Shown here piece by piece: positions 33,457-39,571 of a DNA stretch of 39,571 nt; position 1 is the stretch's first letter; each line of letters begins with the position of its first letter. The notes beneath the pieces were generated by a model. That model searched no databases, was not told the origin of the DNA, and worked only from the letters and a program-made list of their open reading frames with translations. The DNA is from Flemingiibacterium sp045579745 (GTDB lineage: Bacteria > Bacillota > Clostridia > Oscillospirales > CAG-272). The stretch spans positions 1 to 39,571 of the forward strand of contig JAZNMQ010000022.1 of NCBI GenBank assembly GCA_045579745.1. Reading direction: 5' to 3'. The position numbers and the translations under genes were made by a program.

Positions 33457-34554
33457 TCACAGCTTCGCACCGCATCCGCCGCAGAATTTGGTGCCGGGCG
33501 CATTCTTTGTTCCGCACTCGCCGCAGAAGATCGGCTTTTCCATTGTCTGCTGAGCGGTGGGTTGATTCACAGGCTGCTGCATATTCTGAGTTGTCTGCAT
33601 CGGCTGTCCGTTCATGTTCATGCCTGAAGCATCTGCCGCGCCTGCATACGCCATCTGAGGCTCTTCCGTCTTGCCTTTACTTAAGAGTTCCTTAAAGCTT
33701 CCTGACATACCCGACAGCTTACCGTAGAGATCGAAGGTGATAACCGTGTTCGGTGCCGCCTGCATGTAGGTCGCCATCATCTGACACATAATGTAGCTGT
33801 CCAAAAAAGCGAACTTGACTACCCAAGCGATCAGGCAGGCGAGAACAAACGCGATGAGCGCATTCCATTTCAGAAGCTTGAACAGAAGTCCAATTGGAAC
33901 GAAAACCGCAACAACCATAAGGATCAGACCAAGCACGACCTTGACCATCGTCAGTGCAGCATTTTTCAGCAGCGCCTTCCAGTTCTGTGCATAGATCACA
34001 ACTCCGTCCGCCGCACTCTTGAATGCCCCCTGTTCTTTATTGTAGAACGTCCAGCCAAGACAGCACTCGTCAACATAGCCGAGGGAGATGTCAACAAAGA
34101 ATTTCGCAAGTCCTGCAACTGCGCTCATGCCGGGGATAAAGTCTAACGCTCCGGCAACCTTTTCAATGCCTCTCTGAATCTGCTTGACAGCGCCCGAGAT
34201 CAGCTTATCTACCGCAAAGTAAATATTGGAGGTAGCAAAGCGTTCTTTAACCATCTTTTTGCCGTAGTCCACCTGATTTTCAGGGAATTGACCGGTTCTG
34301 CAGGCTTCTGCGATGACAGCGATATGTCCTGCCTTTACGAGATAACCGACGTAATGCATCAGGGCAAAGCGGACAGCCGGAATTACAGCAAGCCAGATGC
34401 AGAAGCAGACGACCAGACCGCCGTCTCCGAACAGCCAGCCGATGCCCATGAGTAGTGCCAGAAGAATTCCGTCAATTAGAAGGGTCGCCGCGCCAAGACC
34501 TAATTTTGCCATGCAGAAAGGCATGGATTTACTAAAAAGCTGTTTCGATGTCAT
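33457..34554 (-). CDS. Polytopic membrane protein with C-terminal zinc ribbon (365 aa)
   Basis: Several hydrophobic segments: LGAATLLIDGILLALLMGIGWLF, GLVVCFCIWLAVIPAVRFAL, and a pair in MVKVVLGLILMVVAVFVPIGLLFKLL and ALIAFVLACLIAWVVKFAFL. The tail is a Met/Gln-rich linker ending in a zinc ribbon CGECG / CGGCG. It looks like the membrane core of the zinc-ribbon set, with the ribbon available for interaction with the others in the cytoplasm. No transporter motif recognised. Confidence 0.82.
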   Translation of the reverse strand: MTSKQLFSKSMPFCMAKLGLGAATLLIDGILLALLMGIGWLFGDGGLVVCFCIWLAVIPAVRFALMHYVGYLVKAGHIAVIAEACRTGQFPENQVDYGKKMVKERFATSNIYFAVDKLISGAVKQIQRGIEKVAGALDFIPGMSAVAGLAKFFVDISLGYVDECCLGWTFYNKEQGAFKSAADGVVIYAQNWKALLKNAALTMVKVVLGLILMVVAVFVPIGLLFKLLKWNALIAFVLACLIAWVVKFAFLDSYIMCQMMATYMQAAPNTVITFDLYGKLSGMSGSFKELLSKGKTEEPQMAYAGAADASGMNMNGQPMQTTQNMQQPVNQPTAQQTMEKPIFCGECGTKNAPGTKFCGGCGAKL

Positions 34555-34578
34555 GATGTGTTCCTCCTATGTTTACAT

Positions 34579-35232
34579 TTATTCAACCTTCGCGCCACAT
34601 TCGCCGCAGAATTTGCGGCCTTCGGGGATCTCTGCGCCGCATCCTGTGCAGTGCTTCGGTCCGGCAGGCTCTTGGGGTGCTTCGATTTTTGTGCCGCATT
34701 CACCGCAGAACTTTTTGCCCTCGGCAATCGCCGCACCGCAATTCGGGCATACGTTTGCAGCAGAAGAGGGCGTAGGTTCGGGCTCGGGAATAACCACCTT
34801 TGCGCCGCATTCGGAACAGAATTTGCGACCTTCGGGGATCTCTGCGCCGCATTCGGTACAAGTAAGTCCGCCGTTTTCGGTCGGCTGCGGAATTTCAGCA
34901 GCCGACACAGTCGCTTCCACTGCTGCTTTCGCTTCTGCCGCCGCTTTGGCTTCGGCTTCATTCTCCGCCTTTATGCGCTCGATTCCCGCTTTTGCATCCT
35001 CCGCCGCGGTGAGATGTGCCTTTGCCGCTTCGCAGAATTCCGTGACCTCGGGAGCAACCTCACTGCCGTTTATATAAAGATTGTAGTAGAACTCACCGAT
35101 TTTCTTCCACTGCTCTGCGGCGAGATTTTTCTCCGTGTTGATTTTTGAATTGAGCTTGCTGATCTCGATTGCATCGCCCGTCTTATCGCCGATGTTTTTT
35201 GCGAAATCTCCGATCTTGTCAAAGAATGCCAT
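34579..35232 (-). CDS. Helical protein with three zinc ribbons (217 aa)
   Basis: N-terminal helical half (AFFDKIGDFAKNIGDKTGDAIE, an Ala/Glu-rich coiled coil about 80-115) and three ribbons in the C-terminal half: CTECG/CSECG, CPNCG/CGECG and CTGCG/CGECG. The first and third ribbons share 35 of 36 bases over 34607-34642 and 34817-34852, showing recent module duplication. The opening resembles other N-terminal helical segments of Firmicute double-zinc-ribbon proteins. Start at 35232: GGAGG is 8 bases upstream. Confidence 0.87.
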   Translation of the reverse strand: MAFFDKIGDFAKNIGDKTGDAIEISKLNSKINTEKNLAAEQWKKIGEFYYNLYINGSEVAPEVTEFCEAAKAHLTAAEDAKAGIERIKAENEAEAKAAAEAKAAVEATVSAAEIPQPTENGGLTCTECGAEIPEGRKFCSECGAKVVIPEPEPTPSSAANVCPNCGAAIAEGKKFCGECGTKIEAPQEPAGPKHCTGCGAEIPEGRKFCGECGAKVE

Positions 35233-35254
35233 GTGTATTTCCTCCATAAATATA

Positions 35255-35524
35255 TTATTGTTCCAGTTTCTGTCCGCAATCGGGACAAAACTGCATACTG
35301 TTCGTTACAACGTGTCCGCAGATCTGACAGGTTCTGTGCCGTTTCTGATACTGCATATATACCGTTTCCCGTGGGAGCATCTTACTGCACTCCGGGCAGA
35401 ACAGCTTCGATGCACTCGCCACCGTTTTGCAGTGTGTGCAGACCTTAATCTCCTTCATTCGTTCCACACCGAATCCGTATTGCTTCTTGCCCGCTTTTCT
35501 GATAAGACGGTAATTATCCGTCAT
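35255..35524 (-). CDS. Small double zinc-ribbon protein (89 aa)
   Basis: Two ribbons, CTHCK/CPECS and CQICG/CPDCG, separated by a basic linker (YQKRHR). The ATG at 35524 is chosen over the in-frame GTG at 35533, because GGAGG is about 8 bases before it. It overlaps the end of the preceding zinc-ribbon gene by 11 bases, indicating translational coupling. Confidence 0.82.
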   Translation of the reverse strand: MTDNYRLIRKAGKKQYGFGVERMKEIKVCTHCKTVASASKLFCPECSKMLPRETVYMQYQKRHRTCQICGHVVTNSMQFCPDCGQKLEQ

Positions 35525-35891
35525 TTCGTTCACCTCCGTACATCAGACGGACACCGCAGTAATTGCAGAAGGTGTTTTTCTCGGGCACTTTTCTGCCGCA
35601 TCTCGGACAATATCTGGGCGGATCTTCCCAGGGTGTACAGTCCACGCAGTTCAAAACGTCTGCGTTGTACATGGCGTTGCAGATCCACTTGCCGCAGCGG
35701 TGACAGAGATTAAAATTCGCTCGCCCCTCTGTTTCCCATGCCAGCTTCAGTTCTTCCTCAGGTGAATCAGCCCGAATTGGTCTTGTCGTACATACCGCTC
35801 CACCACATGCCTCGCAGAAGAAGCGGTATCGGTTGCCGTTTGCGGTGTGTATAATTTTGAAGCTTGCCGTCGCGTGTTGTGTCACACTCAT
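35514..35891 (-). CDS. Zinc-ribbon protein, first gene of the operon (125 aa)
   Basis: Five CxxC knuckles: CEACG, CHRCG, CVDC, CPRCG and CNYCG, giving at least two zinc sites. The first part (FKIIHTANGNRYRFFCEACGGAVCTTRPI, then FNLCHRCGKWICNAMYNADVLNCVDC) is a recognisable zinc-ribbon family layout found in Firmicute operons of this kind, where the central domain is more divergent. GGAGG is 4 bases before the ATG. It starts the minus-strand operon. Confidence 0.83.
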   Translation of the reverse strand: MSVTQHATASFKIIHTANGNRYRFFCEACGGAVCTTRPIRADSPEEELKLAWETEGRANFNLCHRCGKWICNAMYNADVLNCVDCTPWEDPPRYCPRCGRKVPEKNTFCNYCGVRLMYGGERNDG

Positions 35892-35939
35892 TTTGCCTCC
35901 CTTCTGCGGCTGTAAAATAATTTGTAAATTCGCATTAAA

Positions 35940-35960
35940 ACCATTGAATCATTCAACGGT
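35940..35960. promoter_or_regulatory. 21-bp near-perfect palindrome, operator candidate
   Basis: The arms ACCATTGAAT and ATTCAACGGT around a central C pair at every position except one (A35943 against C35957). It overlaps the -35 box (35944-35949) of the plus-strand promoter and lies between two divergent operons, one of which encodes two DNA-binding proteins. Repression or activation by either is inferred. Confidence 0.7.
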
Positions 35961-35972
35961 TCATGATATAAT
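35944..35972 (+). promoter_or_regulatory. Promoter of the SBP/LuxR/XRE operon
   Basis: TTGAAT (35944-35949), 17-base spacer, TATAAT (35967-35972), extended -10 TGA (35964-35966). The transcript would start near 35979, leaving a leader of about 290 nt before 36268. No equally clear promoter for the opposite operon was found on the minus strand. Confidence 0.75.
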
Positions 35973-35978
35973 AGTTGT

Positions 35979-36073
35979 GAGAACCGATGGAGCGATCTCC
36001 GTCATGTACAGCGTCACTCACGGAGATTTTTCCGACGCCAATCGGAAAATGCGGGTACCCCGTTTGTCGGTTC
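35979..36073 (+). promoter_or_regulatory. Structured leader: nested hairpins with attenuator-like arrangement
   Basis: The 5' end of the leader can close on itself: GAACCGA (35981-35987) pairs with TCGGTTC (36067-36073). Inside lie ATCTCCGT / ACGGAGAT (35995-36002 and 36020-36027), which is followed by TTTT, then TTTTCCGA / TCGGAAAA (36028-36035 and 36042-36049) and CGGG-TAC-CCCG (36052-36062). The T-run after the first stem is also the left arm of the second, so the two hairpins could stack or exclude each other. The rest of the 35892-36267 gap holds no gene, only the operator, promoter and repeats listed. Confidence 0.5.
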
Positions 36074-36171
36074 AGTGGAAGCAAGTCACATTATACCCGT
36101 CCTTTTGGGATGCTTACGAGTACAATTATACGGATTTTTCCGATTCTGTCCCCACACCTTTTTCCGAAAAA

Positions 36172-36244
36172 GGGTGGGAAAACGAAAAATTTCACCGATT
36201 TTTTGCGTTTTTTCTGTAAATCGGGTGGGAAAACAGGGTGGGAA
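36172..36244 (+). repeat. Three direct repeats of GGGTGGGAA in the leader
   Basis: GGGTGGGAAAAC occurs at 36172-36183 and 36223-36234, and the shorter GGGTGGGAA at 36236-36244. The first copy can form a hairpin with CCCACACC at 36151-36158; the second pairs with CACCGATTT at 36193-36201. They lie directly upstream of the ribosome site. Confidence 0.6.
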
Positions 36245-36267
36245 GCCATTCAGGGAGGGCATTTATC

Positions 36268-37590
36268 ATGAAGAAACTGTTTTGTCTTATTTTCGTTCTC
36301 ATTCTCACGCTCAGCACAGCCATCGGTTGTGAACAATCTCCACTTGACCCCAACAATCCCGTCACTCTGACCATGTGGCACAACTACGGCGGCGATATGC
36401 AGTCAACAATGGATCTGCTCATCGACAAATTCAATAGTACAGTCGGCAAGGAAAAAGGCATCGTTATCAATGTCACCGCGATCTCGTCAAGCGCAGAGCT
36501 GAACGAAAGTCTTACCATGATCGTCAACGATGATCCCGGTGCGCCTGAAATGCCGAATATCTTTACGGGATATCCGAGTATTGCCATCCAGTTCCAAAGC
36601 AAGGGACTGCTTGCCGATCTTGACAACTATTTTACTGATAAAGAACTTGGCGGATATATCGAAGCATTTATCGAGGAAGGACGCATTGCAGACGGCGGTC
36701 TGTATGTCTTTCCCATCGCCAAATCCACGGAGGTTCTTTATGTAAACCAGACGCTGTTTGACCGATTTGCTACCGAAACAGGTGCATCTGCAGATATGCT
36801 TTCCACCTTCGAAGGCATCGCAGAGCTGTCTTCCATGTATTATGAATGGAGCGGCGGAAAGCAGTTCTACGGCTCGGATTCCTGGTTCAACTTTGCCGAG
36901 GTTGGCATGGTACAGCTGGGAGACAGTATTTTCGACGGTGAGTCGCTGACACTTGACGGCGATAAGTACGCCCATATCTTCAATACTGTATACACCCCTG
37001 CCGTTACGGGCGGTATTGCTGTTTATGACGGATATTCCTCGGATCTTTCCAAGACAGGTGATCTGGTGTGCTCCACTGGCTCATCAGCAGGAATCCTATT
37101 CTACGGCGACACCATTACGTATGCTGACGGCACAGTGGAAAGCGTGGAATACAGCATTCTTCCGTATCCCGTATTTGAGGGCGGCAATAAAACCGCAATT
37201 CAGCGCGGCGGCGGTCTGATGGTTGCTAAGTCGGACGAAAAGAAGGAATACGCCGCGGCAGAATTTATCAAATGGTTTACCGCTTCTGAGCAGAACATGC
37301 AGTTTGTCGGCGAAACGGGATATCTGCCGGTTACAAAGAAAGCGTTCGAAGAGGATATGGACAGCCATCTCGAAACGCTGAAGGATGAGCGTATCATCAA
37401 GATGCTGGCCAGCGTTCTTGCCATGTACGAGGAATACACTTTCTTCACCGCACCTACCTATCCCAATTTTGATTCTGACAGCGACACCTATGAGGAAAAT
37501 TTCAAGAAGCTTCTGAAGGATGAACGGGCAAAACACCTGGACGGTGAAGCCGTTTTTGCCGCTGATGCTCTTGCGCAGATGAAAAAATAA
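36268..37590 (+). CDS. ABC-type solute-binding lipoprotein, family 1
   Basis: 440 residues. N-terminal hydrophobic signal MKKLFCLIFVLILTLSTAIGC; Cys21 follows AIG, a slightly non-standard lipobox. The mature part opens PVTLTMWHNYGGDMQSTMDLLIDKFN, as in sugar-binding proteins of the MalE/UgpB type, with LYVFPIAKSTEVLYVNQTLF, SSAGILFYGD, RGGGLMVAKSD and AAAEFIKWFTASEQNMQF in the expected order. It should bind a solute outside the membrane. No permease or ATPase genes are nearby; the next gene, overlapping in TAAATG, is a membrane sensor with a LuxR domain. That suggests the protein presents its ligand to the sensor. Start at 36268 follows GGGAGG. Confidence 0.9.
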   Translation: MKKLFCLIFVLILTLSTAIGCEQSPLDPNNPVTLTMWHNYGGDMQSTMDLLIDKFNSTVGKEKGIVINVTAISSSAELNESLTMIVNDDPGAPEMPNIFTGYPSIAIQFQSKGLLADLDNYFTDKELGGYIEAFIEEGRIADGGLYVFPIAKSTEVLYVNQTLFDRFATETGASADMLSTFEGIAELSSMYYEWSGGKQFYGSDSWFNFAEVGMVQLGDSIFDGESLTLDGDKYAHIFNTVYTPAVTGGIAVYDGYSSDLSKTGDLVCSTGSSAGILFYGDTITYADGTVESVEYSILPYPVFEGGNKTAIQRGGGLMVAKSDEKKEYAAAEFIKWFTASEQNMQFVGETGYLPVTKKAFEEDMDSHLETLKDERIIKMLASVLAMYEEYTFFTAPTYPNFDSDSDTYEENFKKLLKDERAKHLDGEAVFAADALAQMKK

Positions 37591-39273
37591 ATGAATATGC
37601 TGAAACAAGCGATTATTCTCTGGCAGAAAGAACGAACAAAAAAAGGAACAACACTGCACCGCAGATTGCTCCTGTTCTTTGTCACGATTTCGGTGACGTT
37701 GATTTTAGCGTTTACGCTTCTGCTTTCGCTGTTTGGCATTACAGGCAGCGAGAAAAAGGCTGTGGTGAGCCATCTCACCACCGAAATTTCCATTATATCC
37801 GATACGATCAGCGAGGATTTCGGCCGCATATCATTGGGCGGCATCGCCATCGCGGAAGATATTGCGGAACGCAGTGACCGGTTCTTTGCGGACAAAGGTA
37901 TTACCGCTGCGTCCTTTGCGGAGCATCCGGAGCTGATCGAGCCGATGCTCGGCGAGTATATGCAGACATTGATTTCCACCATCAACAACCGCTATTGCGG
38001 AGGCGTGTTTGTTCTTCTCGATGCCACTGTCAATCCGACTGCTCCAAATGCCGGCACCGCCAAGGCGGGCATCTTCCTCAAAAAAACACAGCCGATGTAC
38101 ACCTCTGCCACCGGAGTAGACATCCACTATCTGCGCGGTCCGGCTTCCCTTGCGCGGGATAACGGCATCATGCTGCTGGGACAGTGGCGAATGGAATTTG
38201 ATGTGAAAGGACAGGATTTCTTTGGCAAGGTTCTTGATACCGCCAGAGCGAATCCGGAGCTTGCACTGTCAAGACTGTATTACTGGAGCGGCCGCATTCT
38301 GCTGAAAGGAAACAGCGAATCCGGCTTTATGCTCTGCGTTCCCCTGCGCAGCGAAGATGGTACCGTTTTCGGCTTATGCGGCATTGAGGTCAGTGACCGC
38401 ATGTTCAAATCCTTTTATACGCCCGAGGGCGGCGATTTTGAGAACATCTTCACCGTCATGGCTCCCCTGTGTGAATCGGGATTCTGCACCTCTGAGGGTC
38501 TGATCGCAGGCAACTACTATCTGACCGGTACACATTGGGATTACGATCTGTGTGTCACCGAGAGCCATGATGATTTCATTCATCTGTCGGGCGGCGGAGA
38601 GAATTACGCCGGAAAGAGCGATTCCATCCGGCTTTACCCCGGCGGCTCACCTTACGAGGACGAAGCATGGGCTGCCGCCGTTCTGATGCCGCAGGATGTC
38701 CTGCACAGCGCGGTCAAAGGCAATTCCGCGTATTTTACGGTTATTGTCGTTCTGCTGCTGATCGTCAGCGTTATCGCCTCGGTGGTCATCAGCCGACGCT
38801 ATCTGCGGCCGGTGAGCGCCGCACTGGATTCCATCCGAAGCCGATCCTATCATGAGCAGACCGATGTGCCGTACTCTGAGATCAATGACCTTCTGGAGTT
38901 CCTAGCTGAAAGCGACCGCGCTCATACGGAAGAGGTACAGCGTCTGGATAAGGAAAACAAAGAGGTCCGTTCCAAATTTGATATGGCGCAAACGCACATC
39001 ACCCATCTGGCAGAAGAAAAGCTGCCCGAGGTTGACTCGGATAGCTTTGAGCGGTTCATGCAGTGCCTCTGCACGCTGACACCGAAGGAACGCTCGATCT
39101 TTGATCTGTATATGGAAGGAAAAAAAGCGAAAGAGATCCTTGTTCTCGCAGATATCAATGAAAACACGCTGAAATATCATAATAAGAATATCTACTCAAA
39201 ACTCGGTGTAACCTCACGTAAACAACTGCTGGAGTTCGCCGCACTGATGAAAATTAAGAAAAAGGAGGTCTGA
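37591..39273 (+). CDS. Membrane sensor with extracytoplasmic domain and LuxR-type HTH
   Basis: 560 residues. TM1 is about 25-50, a large extracytoplasmic region about 51-378 (dCache-like, beta-rich, with TSATGVDIHYLRG and FGLCGIEVSDRMF), TM2 about 379-401 (YFTVIVVLLLIVSVIASVVIS), a HAMP-like/coiled-coil linker (about 402-480), and a C-terminal LuxR/NarL-type HTH (495-552, LTPKERSIFDLYMEGKKAKEI then NTLKYHNKNIYSKLGV). No kinase or receiver domain is present, so it is a one-component membrane-bound regulator. Its ATG immediately follows the previous stop codon (TAAATG). Confidence 0.88.
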   Translation: MNMLKQAIILWQKERTKKGTTLHRRLLLFFVTISVTLILAFTLLLSLFGITGSEKKAVVSHLTTEISIISDTISEDFGRISLGGIAIAEDIAERSDRFFADKGITAASFAEHPELIEPMLGEYMQTLISTINNRYCGGVFVLLDATVNPTAPNAGTAKAGIFLKKTQPMYTSATGVDIHYLRGPASLARDNGIMLLGQWRMEFDVKGQDFFGKVLDTARANPELALSRLYYWSGRILLKGNSESGFMLCVPLRSEDGTVFGLCGIEVSDRMFKSFYTPEGGDFENIFTVMAPLCESGFCTSEGLIAGNYYLTGTHWDYDLCVTESHDDFIHLSGGGENYAGKSDSIRLYPGGSPYEDEAWAAAVLMPQDVLHSAVKGNSAYFTVIVVLLLIVSVIASVVISRRYLRPVSAALDSIRSRSYHEQTDVPYSEINDLLEFLAESDRAHTEEVQRLDKENKEVRSKFDMAQTHITHLAEEKLPEVDSDSFERFMQCLCTLTPKERSIFDLYMEGKKAKEILVLADINENTLKYHNKNIYSKLGVTSRKQLLEFAALMKIKKKEV

Positions 39274-39274
39274 T

Positions 39275-39490
39275 ATGACCCTTGCCGAAAGATTGAACAA
39301 AATCATCCGGGAACAGAATCTCACAAAAGCAGAATTTGCCAGAAGAGTGGGGATCAGTGAAAATTATATCTACATTCTGACCGGCAGCCGCGGCAGTGAT
39401 CCCGACAAGCCTATGGTCATCTCTGCCTCCCTCGCCAAGCTGATTGCACTGGAGTTTGGATATGACGAGGAATGGGTAATGCGTGGATAG
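39275..39490 (+). CDS. Small XRE-family HTH protein (71 aa)
   Basis: A short Cro/C1-type DNA-binding protein: LAERLNKIIREQNLTKAEFARRVGISENYIYILTGSR, then a C-terminal helix ending FGYDEEWVMRG. It is little more than one HTH domain and probably acts as a dimer. AAGGAGG overlaps the end of the LuxR gene, whose stop is one base before this ATG, so the two are translationally coupled. It may help regulate the divergent operons. Confidence 0.85.
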   Translation: MTLAERLNKIIREQNLTKAEFARRVGISENYIYILTGSRGSDPDKPMVISASLAKLIALEFGYDEEWVMRG

Positions 39491-39515
39491 AGAATCCACG
39501 GTCAAATATGCGAAT

Positions 39516-39559
39516 ACAGCACCCGCTGGTACAAGTGTACTTTGCGGGTGCTGTTCTTT
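39516..39559 (+). terminator. Terminator after the XRE gene
   Basis: Perfect 11-bp stem (39516-39526 and 39544-39554) followed by TCTTTG. It closes the three-gene operon. A smaller hairpin (CGTGGAT / ATCCACG, 39482-39500) overlaps the stop codon of the last gene. Confidence 0.8.
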
Positions 39560-39571
39560 GAATTTTGTGCT

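Noticed and set aside
36172..36244. Short repeats as a CRISPR array or iteron origin
   Set aside because: There are only three copies, spacing is irregular, no cas or replication genes are near, and the copies pair with leader segments.
35833..36271. Plus-strand open frames across the leader before the SBP gene
   Set aside because: No ribosome site or conserved domain was seen, and the region is explained by the promoter, operator, hairpins and repeats.
25492..39490. The region as a prophage or integrative element
   Set aside because: No integrase, transposase, phage structural gene, tRNA or flanking attachment repeat was found. Base composition looks somewhat more GC-rich from about 26,000 to 28,100, but this was judged by eye only.

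Overview
The window reads as a chromosomal segment of an anaerobic, low-to-medium GC Firmicute of the class Clostridia, probably a gut lineage. The support is a T-box leader on pheS, spoVG and nrdR, an oxygen-sensitive glycyl radical enzyme, lipoproteins with classic Gram-positive lipoboxes, strong GGAGG ribosome sites and extended -10 promoters with 17-base spacers. The genus cannot be named from sequence alone. No tRNA, rRNA, CRISPR array, transposase or phage gene was seen.

Bases 1-17,200 are mainly housekeeping. In order they hold a GyrI-like sensor protein with two lipocalin-like repeats (possibly cut by the window edge), murC (-), spoVG (+), a G5/M23 cell-wall peptidase (-), galT plus a TolB-type propeller (+), a small orphan gene, a GNAT/pyrE pair (-), a methyltransferase and a YbaK-type deacylase (+), then the T-box operon pheS / uridine-kinase-like / pheT (+), a self-contained XRE regulator (-) and nrdR (-). 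Two related GC-rich palindromic repeats lie about 8 kb apart in opposite orientation (7261-7385 and 15049-15179).

Bases 17,200-25,300 hold a class I amidotransferase-like hydrolase with a TTG start (+), a four-gene minus-strand catabolic operon (glycyl radical enzyme, D-2-hydroxyacid dehydrogenase, TIM-barrel sugar isomerase/epimerase, fucose-isomerase-like protein) with its own promoter and terminator but no activating enzyme, and a CvpA-like membrane protein with a large acidic external part.

Bases 25,380-39,571 are the most unusual part. A single 14-gene minus-strand run (35891 down to 25492, ending at a strong terminator) encodes eight consecutive double-zinc-ribbon proteins, three of them membrane anchored, followed by six exported proteins, five of which are lipoproteins. 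Divergent to it is a tight three-gene operon: an ABC-type solute-binding lipoprotein without permease or ATPase, a two-TM sensor protein ending in a LuxR-type DNA-binding domain, and a 71-residue XRE protein. The shared control region has a near-perfect 21-bp palindrome over the -35 box and a leader of about 290 nt with nested hairpins. I infer that the three-gene operon is a ligand-sensing module that may control the zinc-ribbon/lipoprotein operon; I could not tie this arrangement to a described system.
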